Shown here in pieces: positions 24,723 to 35,720 of a stretch of 64,000 nt of DNA. The notes beneath the pieces were generated by a model. That model searched no databases. It had not been told where the DNA came from and was given only the letters and a program-made list of their open reading frames with translations. The position numbers and the translations under genes are program-made. Origin of the DNA: Triglochin maritima (Eukaryota; Streptophyta; Magnoliopsida; Alismatales; Juncaginaceae). Position 1 is the first letter of the stretch, and each line of letters begins with the position of its first letter. The stretch spans positions 17,328,501 through 17,392,500 of the forward strand of contig OY821770.1 of NCBI GenBank assembly GCA_963682175.1, written 5' to 3'.

Positions 24723-24904
24723 CGGAAATTTGAGATCAGGATTTCGGGGATTAGGGTTCGAGGGAGATGAGATGGGAATTGTAGGGTTTGGATTTTATAT
24801 GTGGAGAGAGAGGGAGAGGAAGGACGAGGTCGTGGCGGTTGCGGATTGGAATGGTTCGGTTTGGGTGGGGATCGGACGGGTGGAATTCGTTTGAGGAAAC
24901 ACAC
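24723..24904 (-). promoter_or_regulatory. H3.3 5' untranslated region and proximal promoter
   Basis: Read on the minus strand this stretch lies directly before the H3.3 ATG. It contains pyrimidine-rich sequence (CTCTCCCTCTCTC near 24805), typical of plant 5' leaders. No clear TATA box was found, and the transcription start is not determined. Confidence 0.5.
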
Positions 24905-24956
24905 GATCCGCGGGGTTTGATGGGATTGGTCAGAATATGACGCGGATTGGTGACGT
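24905..24956 (-). promoter_or_regulatory. Plant histone octamer and hexamer motifs
   Basis: The minus strand carries CGCGGATC (24912-24905), the plant histone octamer. It also carries ACGTCA (24956-24951), the histone hexamer bound by bZIP factors. A second, imperfect octamer (AATCCGCGTCA) and two CCAAT boxes lie between them. Their presence about 190-235 bp before the ATG supports this as the H3.3 promoter. Confidence 0.75.
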
Positions 24957-25177
24957 GTAGGGTTGGATGGTCTTTTGTGGAGTCACGTTCGGGCGATCTT
25001 CAGTTTTGGGATCTTTGGATATGTATCTACAATTGTGGCTGGTCTTTTTGTTTGAACTTTGTTTAGAAAATATTAAATAGCAGTTGAGCCCTTGTAGCCC
25101 GATTACGGTAAGCATGTTAGCCGAATAAGTATTCCATAGAAAGTCTTTTATAACAACAAAAGTCTCACACTTCAGTC
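24957..25177. other. Spacer between H3.3 promoter and hAT element
   Basis: No gene is seen. The right end (25145-25177) matches the thrice-repeated segment at about 13000 and ends with the hAT target duplication CTTCAGTC (25170-25177). Confidence 0.45.
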
Positions 25178-25922
25178 TAATGGTGTCAATGCATCGGATA
25201 CAGATCGGATATAGGTATATTCATATTCATATCCGTATGAAATTTACGGATTCGGATACGAATACGGATTGTTTGTGGATATGAAAAGTTTATATCCGTT
25301 CGAATATTTAACGGATTCAGAGCAGATACGGATAATATCCGCATCCGTAAACATAATTCTCAATCTTTTAACAATTGTTATTTTCACTTAGACAAATTTT
25401 ATACATAGTCACATTTATAACTTTATTTGGTTTCAAATATGGATACGGATGTTGAAATACATATATGTAGTTCCGAAGCGGATATTATTCGGATCGGATA
25501 CAACAATATCCATATTCACCCATCAAGTTTCGGATACGAATACAGTTTTACGGATGACGGATTCTTGGATAAAACGAATACGGACGCGGACGAATTCTCG
25601 AATTTCGGACATCACTGACACTTTAAGGTTAGTAATTTAGAATAGTTTATATAGTTAGGTAAATACCTAACTTATATATATCATTAATTTAAAGAATAAC
25701 TATGTATAATACGGATACGAATACTGATGTTGTACTACGGATATTCGATACTAGGTCGGATATTATACGGATCGGATGTACCAATAACCATATCCGTTTT
25801 ATGACTTTACGGATCGGATACGAATACGGTCTTTCGGATATATTTTTCTCGGATCGAATGTCCAAATTCGAATACGGATACGGACGGATGCTCGGATATT
25901 CGAATATCTATCGACACCCCTA
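25178..25922. mobile_element. Non-autonomous hAT element (745 bp)
   Basis: The element starts TAATGGTGTCAATG and its other end reads TAGGGGTGTCGAT on the opposite strand, which are hAT-like terminal inverted repeats. The 8-bp duplication CTTCAGTC flanks it exactly (25170-25177 and 25923-25930). The interior has no transposase but is packed with CGGATA, ATCCG and related hexamers on both strands. These resemble the subterminal motifs bound by hAT transposases. Confidence 0.85.
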
Positions 25923-26024
25923 CTTCAGTCCATCTCGAGAGCTCCCTGTTTTCAAGTCTCATGACCCTCCATTCTCGTGCATCCAACAAAGCTGTTGGGC
26001 ATTCTTCGATCTTGTCAGCACAAA
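25923..26024 (+). repeat. Second copy of the thrice-repeated segment (left half)
   Basis: The sequence matches 13019-13125 and stops near CAGCACAAAGGCG, where element C begins. Its continuation is at 31411. The plus strand reads ELPVFKSHDPPF, protein-like but of unknown origin. Confidence 0.6.
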
Positions 26025-27148
26025 GGCGGTGAAGTTTAGGGTTGAGTATTGTGGATTGAGAGCTTGAAGATGGATAGGATTTGGCTTTGAATATTAGACA
26101 GATAGGAAGTGTTCAAGAGATCCAAAACCAACAAATGAGGTCCTATTTATAAGCCTTCAAACAAAACTAGCCATTTTGGAGTTGGTGGGGAAATGGACCA
26201 ATAGGAATGCAAGATGTGACTTAAGCTCGGGCAGAAATCGATGCATCTTCGGTCGACCGTTAACCAAATAGTAGTCCAAAGAATTGTTATGATTTAAGAA
26301 TTTGGTTGACCGATTAAGTATTGGATCACCGTTCACCAACCTCCAGTAGCTTTTATCTATTTAGCCCTAATTAAGTTCGGTTCACCAAAGTACATTCGGT
26401 TCACCGTTCCAAGGTGGACAATAGAATTAGGTGGGCTCTCATCTACTCAAGTTCGGTTGGCCGTGTACACTTCGGTAGACCGAAGTTAGTGCAGGTTTTG
26501 TGCTGACAGTTATAGCTCAAATAATGGTTGGGTACAATAGTCAAGTGTCACGTGTAAATAGTCGTTGCGCACCTAAAGCCAATAAGGAATCGGTAGACCG
26601 ATATGTATTCGATCGTCCGAAGTGGGATAAGTCAATTGGGCTCTAGGGACTCAATTCGAATGCGACCGTTGGAGCAAAGTCCAAAACCGGTCCATGGCTA
26701 TTCGGTCGACCGAAGGTGGTTCGGTCTTCCCTTAGGGCAATTCCATAGAACACCTAAGTTTTACTGGTGGGAAGTATTCGGGTATCCGAAAGGTGTTCGG
26801 TGGACCGAACTAGACAAGATTCGGTTGACCGAAAGAGGTTCGGTTTACCGATGATGGACGGGACAGAATCCTAGTACTCAAGTTTACATTAAACCTTATG
26901 GACTCAATAAATATAAAATTACATGTATTGGTCCAAAGCTTTGATTACAAGTCTTGAGTCTTGATGTCTTTGTCCCAATGCTCGTTTACTTGATTGTCTT
27001 GATCAACCTATTAAGATGTTTACAAGTATACAAGTATGTATGCAATGCATGTAATCATGTTTGCTCACTTTGATTAACTAGGTTGATTGATTAAGATTAG
27101 TTTAATTAAGCATCAAAATTAATAGAGATTAAGGCCAAAAATCCAACA
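26025..27148 (-). mobile_element. 3' LTR of SIRE-like element C (truncated)
   Basis: Positions 26025-27148 match 29618-30737 at high identity; the first roughly 410 bp of the LTR (as in 29210-29617) are missing on the left. A TATA motif reads on the minus strand near 26145. The end is CCAACA at 27148, next to the polypurine tract AAAAATGGGAGAT on the minus strand (27149-27161). Palindromes lie at 26250 and 26703 among degenerate forms. Confidence 0.85.
26250..26852. repeat. Degenerate palindrome cluster in element C LTR
   Basis: Two exact copies (26250, 26703) lie among variants such as CGGTTGACCG, CGGTAGACCG, CGGTGGACCG and CGGTTTACCG. Most keep the outer CGGT...ACCG. The matching cluster is at 29840-30440. 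Confidence 0.85.
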
Positions 27149-27750
27149 ATCTCCCATTTTTGATGATGACAAATATATATCTTAATACTTGATATTCAAT
27201 TTAAGTTCTCCCATTTTCTATATGATTGCTCCCCCTTCATATATGCAAACTATGCATGTATAAGATACTCCCCCTAACAATATGCATAGTATGAGTAAAT
27301 TGAAGCTCAATCCTTATCATTCTCCCCATTTGACATCAATCAAATGCAAACAATACAAGCATATGATGTAAAGGTATAGGAATACATAATTCTCCCCCTT
27401 AATTTGATGATATAACATTATATGATCCCCCTATCACTAAAGCCTAAAAGCAATGATGTATGATATCAATTAAGCATGTTACAATCCTACATTAGAACCA
27501 AATGTTAAAGTTTAGGAGGATTGAAAATATTACCCAACTTTTGATCCTCGATTTGGTATTGGTTCCAATCTCCTTTCGATAGCGACAACGGCTATATGAA
27601 TTCGATCCAAATGATTTCCTTGAAACTTGGAATCGATCTTTTATTGCTTGAGCCGATCGCTACCGATTCTCCTCCTTCTAAACACCTACAAGTGATCATT
27701 TGGGTACCCAAACAACCTTGGCTCCTTTGACATTAGTTTTGGTACTCAAA
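27149..27750. other. Element C internal non-coding part, pol missing
   Basis: This 600-bp stretch between polypurine tract and gag has no RT, integrase or protease similarity. It holds several pyrimidine-rich blocks (CTCCCCCTT, CTCCCCATTT). Element C has therefore lost pol and would depend on other copies. Confidence 0.65.
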
Positions 27751-29030
27751 TCATTTTGGCCTTAGGTGCCCAAACACTTGAGAACTCTTAGTCACAAAGA
27801 AATGTTTTTCATTCATGGTAATGTGAATAACATGATTTTTGTAGTTGTTAACATAATAACATATATCATGTTTATCTAAAGATTGTTTTTGACTACCTAT
27901 GAGCATATCAAGCATTTTCTTTCCCTTAGTAAATCTTTCAAGATCATTTTGTAATTGAACATTCTTGGCAATTAGATCTTGAATACCATTACTATATGAA
28001 GGTTTTGCATTTAAAGTTGCAATTTCATCAATCAAATGAGTATTCTCTAATGCAATTTTATCATGACTAGCAAGCAATCCATTCTTCTCATTCATGATAG
28101 ATTCAATTTGAGACTGTAGCTCATTGATTTTCTTTTTAGCTACTTTGTTTCTTTGACAAAATTTCTCAAAATTTTCAAGCAATTCATTGAATTCACATTG
28201 AAGTTCATTATACGCATTTGAATGAGTTGAATTAATTGAATCGCGACTAGAGTAAGAAGATATCTCACTATCGTCATCTTCCATTGTCATGAAGCACATC
28301 GAGGCAAATTCGCCTTCAATTGATGAAGATGATGAAGTGTCCCAAGTTGCTTTGAGAGCTTTCTCTTCTCTTTTCTCTTGCTCTTCTTCTTCTCTTTTCT
28401 CCTTTCTTTCTCTTCTTTGAGAAACTCCTTGAATTGTTGTGTTGCCAACTCTTCATTGTCACTATCTTCTTTCTTGGAATTGGCGACGGCGTGTAACCCC
28501 AAAGATTTTTTGGCTCTCTTCTCCTTGCGGTCTTTCATTTGTATCTCATATGTCATGAAACTACCCATAAGCTCCTCAACCGATAATTTGGTGAGATCTT
28601 TTGCTTCTTCGATAGTGGTCGTCTTCTCCTCCCAATCGTCGGTGAGTGACCGGAGAATCTTTTGAGTCATGTCTCCCTTGCTTAACTCCTTGCCAAGTGC
28701 TTTAAGAGAGTTAATGATCTCGGTGAAGCGAGTATGCATCTCGCTTATGTTTTCACCAGATTGCATACAAAATAATTCATATTTATGCATGAGCAAATTA
28801 ATCCTAGTTTCTTTCAATCTAGTTGAACCCTCATGATGCATCTCTAATGTATGCCAAATGTCATAAGCACTTTCACAATCTCTTACCCTATTGTATTCTC
28901 TTTCATTTAACCCCCAATACAAGATGTTCATATTGCGGGAATTCATCTCCGCTTCCTTAATTTTGGGTTTAGTTAAGGATACAATATTATCGTCATTAGG
29001 ATGTGTGTATGGGTTAATATGAATGTCCAA
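27751..29030 (-). pseudogene. Element C gag, frameshifted, without zinc knuckle
   Basis: Two minus-strand frames, 29030-28287 and 28299-27751, together form one SIRE-like gag. The first has the UBN2-type region with NERE...RDCESAYDIWHTLE, SGENISEMHTRFTEI and EEAKDLTKLS, then a Lys/Glu-rich stretch. A one-base frame change in the lysine-rich part near 28370-28385 separates it from the second frame, an acidic coiled-coil part (KKINELQSQIESI). The CCHC knuckle found in element A gag is absent, and the second frame ends soon after a segment reading FVTKSSQVFGHLRPK. The frame also opens upstream of 29030 toward the primer site. Coding capacity is limited to gag, so this is a non-autonomous derivative. 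Confidence 0.8.
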
Positions 29031-29209
29031 TATTTTAAGTCATTGGATTGTAAATATATTCTCATTCTTTTCTTCCAACAGTCATAGTTTAACCCATTAA
29101 ACAATGGTGGCTTAGTTGTGGATAATCATTCACAATGATTAGAAGTATATGCCATGTTAAATTACGATTAAGTAAATGAAATTAGCAACTTAATGCTCTG
29201 ATACCAATT
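29031..29209 (-). other. Element C leader with tRNA-iMet primer-binding site
   Basis: The minus strand reads TTGGTATCAGAGC at 29208-29196, adjacent to the 5' LTR edge at 29210. The rest is leader or the decayed gag N-terminus. Confidence 0.8.
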
Positions 29210-30737
29210 GTTAAGATCTATGGCCCTCTAATCGCTAGATAAATGTGGAATTAAAAATACTAATCAAATGATTAAGAGATAAGACGTGCAAACAACAAAA
29301 TCGACGACACCGGAGTTTAGAGAGGTTCGACACCCACACTCGGGTCTTAGTCCTCCTCGCAAGCCTCGTTCGATCCCCCGAGCCTTGCTACGGTTCCACT
29401 AACCGATCTCCGTTCCGGGCCGAGATCAACACCGCTTACAACACCTCGCCTCGCAAACAACCTCGCCTCGCTCGTGTCTCCTCTCACAATCCGAGAGGGA
29501 GCTTCCTCGAAGCTTTACAACTTGGTGATTCTTTGAATATGGAGATGGAATCACAATCTAACTAACACTTTATACTTGAGCACACTTGGATATTGATATG
29601 GAATTGGATATGCAAGTGGTGAAGTTTAGGCTTGAGTGTTGTGGATTGAGAGCTTGAAGATGGAGAGTATTTGGCTTTGAGTATTGGACAGATAGGAAGT
29701 GTTCAAGAGATCAAAAACCAACAAATGAGGTCCTATTTATAAGCCTTCAAACACAACTAGCCGTTTGGGAGTTGGTGGGGAAATGAACCAATAGGAATGC
29801 AAGATGTGACTTAAGCTCGGGCAGAAATCGATGCATCTTCGGTCGACCATTAACCAAACGGTAGTCCAAAGAATTGTTATGATTTAAGAATTTGGTTGAC
29901 CGATTAAGTATCGGATCACCGTTCACCAACCTCCAGTAGCTTTTATCTATTTAGCCCTAATTAAGTTCGGTTAACCGAAGTACATTCGGTTCACCGTTCC
30001 AAGGTGGACAATAGAATTAGGTGGGCTCTCATCTACTCAAGTTAGGTTGGCCGTGTACACTTCGGTAGACCGAAGTTAGCGCAGATTTTGCGCTGACAGT
30101 TATAGCTCAAATAGTGGTTAAGTACAACGGTCAAGTATCACGTGTAAATAGTCGTTGCGCACCTAAAGCCAATAAGGAATCGGTAGACCGATATGTATTC
30201 GATCGTCCGAAGTGGGATAAGTCAATTGGGCTCTAGGGACTCAATTCGAATGCGACCGTTGGAGCAAAGTCCAAAACCGATCCAGGGCTATTCGGTCGAC
30301 CGAAGGTGGTTCGGTCTTCCGTTGGGGCAATTCCATAGAACACCTGAGTTTTACTGGTGGAAAGTATTCGGGTATCTGAAAGGTGTTCGGTGGACCGAAC
30401 TAGACATGATTCGGTTGGCCGAAAGGGTTCGGTTTACTGATGATGGACGGGACAGAATCCTGTTGCTCAAGTTTATATTAAACCTTATGGACTCAATAAA
30501 TACAAAATTACATGTCTTGGTCCAAAGCTTTGATTACAAGTCTTGAGTCTTGATGTCTTTGTCCCAATGCTCCTTTCCTTGATTGTCTTGATCAACCTAT
30601 TAAGATGTTTACAAGTATACACGTATGTATGCAATGCATGTAATCATGTTTGTTCACTTTGATTGACTAGGTTGATTGATTAAGATTAGTTTAATTAATC
30701 ATCAAAATTAATATAGATTAAGGCCGAAAAGCCAACA
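29210..30737 (-). mobile_element. 5' LTR of SIRE-like element C
   Basis: The LTR is 1528 bp with TG...CA ends (TGTTAAGATC to GCCAACA). Its inner part 29618-30737 is duplicated in the truncated 3' LTR. A TATA motif reads on the minus strand near 29731-29742. One exact palindrome lies at 30293, with many degenerate ones such as CGGTAGACCG and CGGTTGACCG. Confidence 0.85.
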
Positions 30738-31410
30738 GTAGAAATGTATCACCTTTGTATTATATATTCATTTCTTGATCTCTTAAGCTTATTATGAATA
30801 TGTAACTTAATTAAGTCAAATTGTGCACATTATAATTTGCTTTATCAAAGGGTATACTAATATCATCACTCAAGTAAAGATAGACAATGATAATCTTTTG
30901 ATGAACTATATTTTCCAGTACAAGTCATGTTCAACCAACTCTTTTCTTTATCACTATGCTTATTGATAGTTTTTGACAATAATCAAATTAAACACTTCTC
31001 ATGTGAAAATACATAAGTCTCATATCTTAGGATTCAAGACACAGTGAAATATTAATGACACATAACACAATTTCATAATGTTTCATTTGCTAGGTCTATT
31101 CAATATATAAAAGAAACAATTTTCGTCTTTTATATACTCGTGTCATGAAATATTTGTAGAGCTACAATAGTCTGTAAACAACACGACAATCTTATCTCAG
31201 TAATTAATGTTGCATATCAATTACCATGATTATGAATAACTTTTAATTTATGTAAACCATTATCTTTTAGAGCTATACAGTTAAGGATCAAGAGTCTCTT
31301 CTTTAATACATCCAAAGACGAATACATTAATCAATGAACAAAATGTAATTTGTACGTTCAATTCATAATAATTGACATATAAAAGAATACTTTTAGAACA
31401 CATTCCTTTC
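30738..31410 (-). mobile_element. Family B LTR fragment
   Basis: The sequence matches 2095-2773 of solo LTR B copy 1 and ends with CATTCCTTTCA at 31410. The other half is missing; it was probably lost with the left end of element C. Confidence 0.75.
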
Positions 31411-31669
31411 ATGTAGCTCATGGCATGTGCCCAGTGGGAATGGAGTAACAACTGTGTTATTGGAGTTTGATGGACCAGTTGCTTTGGAGCTTGGCGAAAA
31501 GCATGTTGTCCAAAAGAAAGGTGGATGCTCATTTGGTTGGTGTGGATTGTTGGAGGTGTTCACCCGCGCTTTTGTTGTTACCTGTCCAAAGAAATGTTAG
31601 CTCAAAGCATTTATCGATTAAAGTTTGAAGGGAATCCGTTTTTTCCCTAAAAATGTGTTCGTTCTTTTT
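31411..31669 (+). repeat. Third part of the repeated segment, then MULE target site
   Basis: 31411-31510 matches 13128-13230, continuing the copy at 25923-26024. The nested stack 26025-31410 thus sits inside one copy of this segment. The last 9 bp (31661-31669, GTTCTTTTT) are the MULE target duplication. Confidence 0.6.
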
Positions 31670-31886
31670 GGGAACTACTAAACGTCGCCCCAAAACTACT
31701 TAAATCGCCCCTTGAAATTACCAAATTGTCCTTAACAATATATTTAATACCCATATCGTCCCGTGTCTTTAAACAAGGTTATTGACTCAGTTTTACTAAC
31801 ATTCATAGTACCAACACCACGAAAATGTCTGGCGAAACACCTAGACCAGGCGAAGTAACGGAGGCGGATTTTTTTTTCCGACACGA

Positions 31887-32103
31887 GCGTCTGGCTAAGA
31901 CGCCTGTACCATCGTGGAGGCGTCTGGCTAAGACGCCTCCACCATCGTTGAGGCGTCTTAGCCAGACGCCTCCACGATGGTGCAGGCGTCTTAGCCAGAC
32001 GCCTATACCATTGTCTAGGCGTCTGGTTAAGACGCCTCGACCATGGTGGAGGCGTTTTAGTCAGACGCCTCCACGATGGTACAGGCGTCTTAGCCAGACG
32101 TCC
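31887..32103. repeat. Array of ~33-bp palindromic units in the MULE
   Basis: About seven units of GCGTCTGGCTAAGACGCC, or its reverse complement, are separated by 15-bp spacers of the CCACCATCGTGG type. Each 18-mer is itself an imperfect palindrome. The unit is 33 bp, a multiple of three, so both strands stay open and encode similar RRLAKTP/RRLSQTP peptide repeats. I treat this as a by-product of the palindromes and not as a gene. Confidence 0.9.
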
Positions 32104-32548
32104 CATTTTTTTTAATTTTTTTTTTCAAATTAAAATTATACGGTGTATTATCTCAAATTATTTGACGTTTCTTTGCAAGTTTTCGGTGGTAACCGGTCGG
32201 ATTACAATGAGTGTTTTTTGCAAGTGATAAAGATTCAAAAAAATTCCAGATCCAACATTTTTTAAGTTCCAAATCCCCCGGTGGTAAAACATCATGACTT
32301 ACAAATACCACCTCGACAGGTCGTTCGGGGGTCTCGCTCCCCGGTGAGCGAGCGGCATTCCACCTCGCCGGTGAGGTGGCGGGGGTGGCAAGGGGGCAGC
32401 GCCCCCTGGAAATTTTTTGGATTTTGAAATTGTTGGATCTGGAAATTTTTGAATTTTCGGTGTACCGAAGAGGTATCGGTCATCCGAATATAGTAATTAT
32501 TAACTTATTAATTAATTTAACAATTATCTAAATTTATAATCAATTATC

Positions 32549-32842
32549 TTTTTAAAAAAATAATAAAAAATAATAAAAAATTATGGGCGTCTGACGGAGC
32601 CGCCCCCACGTAGGAGGGGGCGTCTGGCTAAGACGCCTTCCCCATGGAGGAGGCGTCTTACACAGACGCTTGTCCCATGGGCGGAGCGTCTGGGTAAAAC
32701 GCCTCCCCGATGGGTAAGGCGTCTGGGTAAAACGCCGCCCCCATGGGGAAGGCGTCTTAGCCAGACGCCCCCTCCTACGTGGGGGCGGCTCCGTCAGACG
32801 CCCGTAATTTTTTATTATTTTTTATTATTTTTTTATTAAAAA
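32549..32842. repeat. Long near-perfect hairpin in the MULE
   Basis: The left arm (about 32549-32645) and right arm (about 32738-32842) are reverse complements over roughly 95 bp. They share CGTCTGACGGAGCCGCCCC and an AT-rich outer part of AATAAAAAA runs. The roughly 90-bp loop holds more GCGTCT units. A transcript across it would form a long double-stranded RNA stem. Confidence 0.9.
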
Positions 32843-33068
32843 GATGTTAGATGTTTTACCAGATTCGAGTACACTGGGGCGTCCGTTAGTTCATTACTGA
32901 CCTCCAAAACATTATTTTTTATGATTATAAGAGGAATATGAAGAGAGATGTGTGATAGGAGGGTAAAATGTCGCGTTATAGCAGTAGAAATGAGAGAAGG
33001 GCAAAATGGTAATTTCAAGGGGCGATTTAAGTAATTTTGGGGCGATGTTTAGCAATTCAGTTCTTTTT

Positions 33069-33300
33069 TAACCACCAAACCCATAAGAAAACATTTATTA
33101 GTGTGCTCTGTTGTTAGGTTCCTAAATTAAGAAGATTTTTGGACTATGTTATCTTCTTTGGCCAAGTTTAGGTCCAGCAATGTTGTTTTTCTAAAAGTAA
33201 GAAGCAAGTTCACATTAAAAAATAAGAGATTAGTTGTTTCCTTTTAGTACTGCATATTGGGCACAATTGGTCAATGTTTACACTTTTTATTAGATTGTAA
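33069..33300. other. Spacer between MULE and solo LTR B2
   Basis: AT-rich sequence without recognisable feature. Confidence 0.4.
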
Positions 33301-34458
33301 TGAAAGGAATGTGTTCTAAAAGTTTTTACTTTTATATGTCAATTATTATAAATTGGATGTGCAAATATTTTGTTTCTTGATTAATGTATTCATCTTTTAA
33401 AAGTGTTCAGGAAGAGGCTCTTGGTCCTTAACTGTAGAGCTCTAAAATATAATGGTTTACATAAATCAAAAGTAATTCACAATCATGGTAATTGACATGG
33501 AACATTAATTACCGAGATAAGATTGTTGTGTTGGTCGTCGATTATTGTAGCTTCACAAATATTTGACGACACGAGTATATAAAATAGGAACATTGTTACT
33601 TTATATATTGAATAGGCCTAGCAAGTAAAACATTATGTAATTGTGTTATGTGTCATTAATGTTTTACTCTGTCTTAGATAATAAGATATGAGACTTATAT
33701 ATTTTCACGTAAGGAGTGTTTAATTTGATTATTGTCAAAAGCTATCATAGAGTATAGTGATAAAGACAATAGTTGGTTAAACATGACTTATGCTGGGAAA
33801 TGTAGTTCGTCAAAAGATTATCATTACCCCTTTTTAATTGAGTGATGATATTACTGGTGCCCTTGATAAAGCGAAATTATAATGTACACAATGTGACTTA
33901 TGTTAAGTTACATATTTATAATTAGCTTAAGAGATCAAGAAATGAATATAAAATACAAAGGTGACACATTTCTACTTTGTATAATATTCTTAATATCATG
34001 AGGCAAGGGATGGACACAAGTGATGTCCTTACATCACAAAATGGATCGTGTTTAGTTCGAGTGAATAAAGACATCTATGTTAATTGGTAACTATAATGTG
34101 TTTATGATATTAAGTGTTTAATATCATTGTCAATTGACTTAGATCCTCATATAGGTCACACCACAAAACCTAGAAATAAGAAGGTTGATTTTATATTCAT
34201 ATGATGTATCAGATTTCGTGTGAAATAGTATACATGTGGTGAATCAATAAAATCAATGTTTCATGAAAATGAAATACTTAGAATTATTTATAAGTTCATA
34301 TAAGATGTATGTATTATGAGGTGTAATTATGAGATCCCAATCATAATTAGGTTTTAATTTGTTGTTAGGAGGGTGATTAGGAGGACAACGGATTGGATGG
34401 TTAAGATGAAGTGGAGAAGGTTGGGTGGATGGTGAGCTGTGGTGGAGGGGTTTATGAG

Positions 34459-34596
34459 GTGATTCTCTCTCTCTCTCTCACTCGCTCTCACATCTCTCTC
34501 ATTTCTCTCTCACTCTCTCGCGTCTCTCTCACTCACTCACTCACTCTCACATCTCTCTCATTTCTCTCTCACTCTCTCGCGTCTCTCTCTCTCAGT
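34459..34596 (+). repeat. CT-rich microsatellite with a ~70-bp duplication
   Basis: Runs of CTCTCTCT are mixed with CACTCACT. A block containing CACATCTCTCTCATTTC is present twice in tandem. It lies in the leader part of solo LTR E. Confidence 0.85.
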
Positions 34597-34999
34597 GTCG
34601 TGCTCCGATGAGAGGAGGTGATGTCCGGCGAGGTTGTGGTGATCTGCAAGTGTTGGTTGGGTGGCAAGGTGAGTCGGGTTCCAAGCCAACTCTTCCCTTT
34701 TGTGTTCTTTCTTCTCTCTCTCAGATGTTGCAGTTGGTGTGGTGATCGACGAAAGCAAAGGAGTGGATGTGGATCGACGTGGAGTTGTGATCGTTGATCG
34801 AGCGAGAAGTTCGTCGAAAATGTGTTTTTGAGATAAGTGCTCGTGAAAGCGTCGTCGTGTTCTTCGAAGGTTTCTTCAAACCTTCACAGTATGTCAAACT
34901 AGTTATTGTAGCTCACTTATGTCGTGTGAGTATTTGGAAGTCGACGGTAGGCCGAAAGACTCGTCGTAGGTAAGCGTGCAGCAGATTTATCTACTGGAT

Positions 35000-35609
35000 C
35001 GGTCGACCGGTTGGTGCAATGGTTGACCGTTCCTAGTGTGATTTTGGGATTCTGCTGCGTGTCGGTCGAACGATGTCTTTGGGAGATCGACCGGTGGTGC
35101 GTTAGAGGCAAGCCCTGGTTGTTTTCAGTCAGACCGGGCCCCTTCGCCGTTCGACCGTGTACACTGTTGTAGGTTTGGTTGAGGGCATTGACCATCTAAA
35201 CGGTCCACCACTCGTTGACTCGTTCGATCGACGAATTAAGTTAACTTATTTGTTCGTTCAACCGATGGTGGTTCGGTCGACCGGTGTTGATTGGATCCGA
35301 TGGAGGATTTTACTAGTGGTTTTCGGTCGACCGAGTGTGCTCGGGGGTTCGACCAGTTGATTATGTTGAGAGATGGAGAATTTTACTGGTAGTTTCCAGT
35401 CGAAAGAGTCCCTTTTTCCGTTTGACCGATTGGTAGCTGTGTTCGTTGAACCTGTGAGGTGACCTTCTAAACGGTCGATCGGTCCCTGACTTTGGTTCGA
35501 CTGAACGTGTGTTGTTGGTGGGAGATGTTCGACCGATGTAGTGTCGGTCGAGGCATTTGCCTGATTTTGGTGAGAGTCGGTCGACCGGGACTCTTGGTTC
35601 GGTCGACCG
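35000..35609. repeat. Palindrome cluster in solo LTR E
   Basis: Exact copies at 35000, 35274, 35324, 35578 and 35600, with the last pair 22 bp apart. Confidence 0.9.
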
Positions 35610-35720
35610 ATATTGTCCAGTTTTGCACTTGTGAGGTGTGTTTGCGTGGTCATCCTTGTGAGATGAGTTGTGGTGACGATGTTCTTCCGGCAAGTGTGCT
35701 TGTGAGCACGGGTGTTGCGG

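Larger units (their letters stand above)
31670..33059. mobile_element. Non-autonomous MULE with hairpin interior
   Basis: The element is 1390 bp and flanked by the exact 9-bp duplication GTTCTTTTT (31661-31669 and 33060-33068), the length typical of MULEs. Its ends are inverted repeats of about 60 bp sharing TAAAC.TCGCCCCAAAA and TTAAATCGCCCCTTGAAA. The left 450 bp align with the start of the coding MULE at 61882. The interior lacks a transposase and is made of palindromic GCGTCT...AGACGC units. Confidence 0.92.

Noticed and set aside
25427..26067. Overlapping open frames in the hAT element
   Set aside because: They are products of the CGGATAC repeats and run through the element end.
31744..32106. 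Open frames on both strands with RRLAKTP repeats
   Set aside because: They follow from 33-bp palindromic units in a MULE. No start context, domain or complexity supports a gene.
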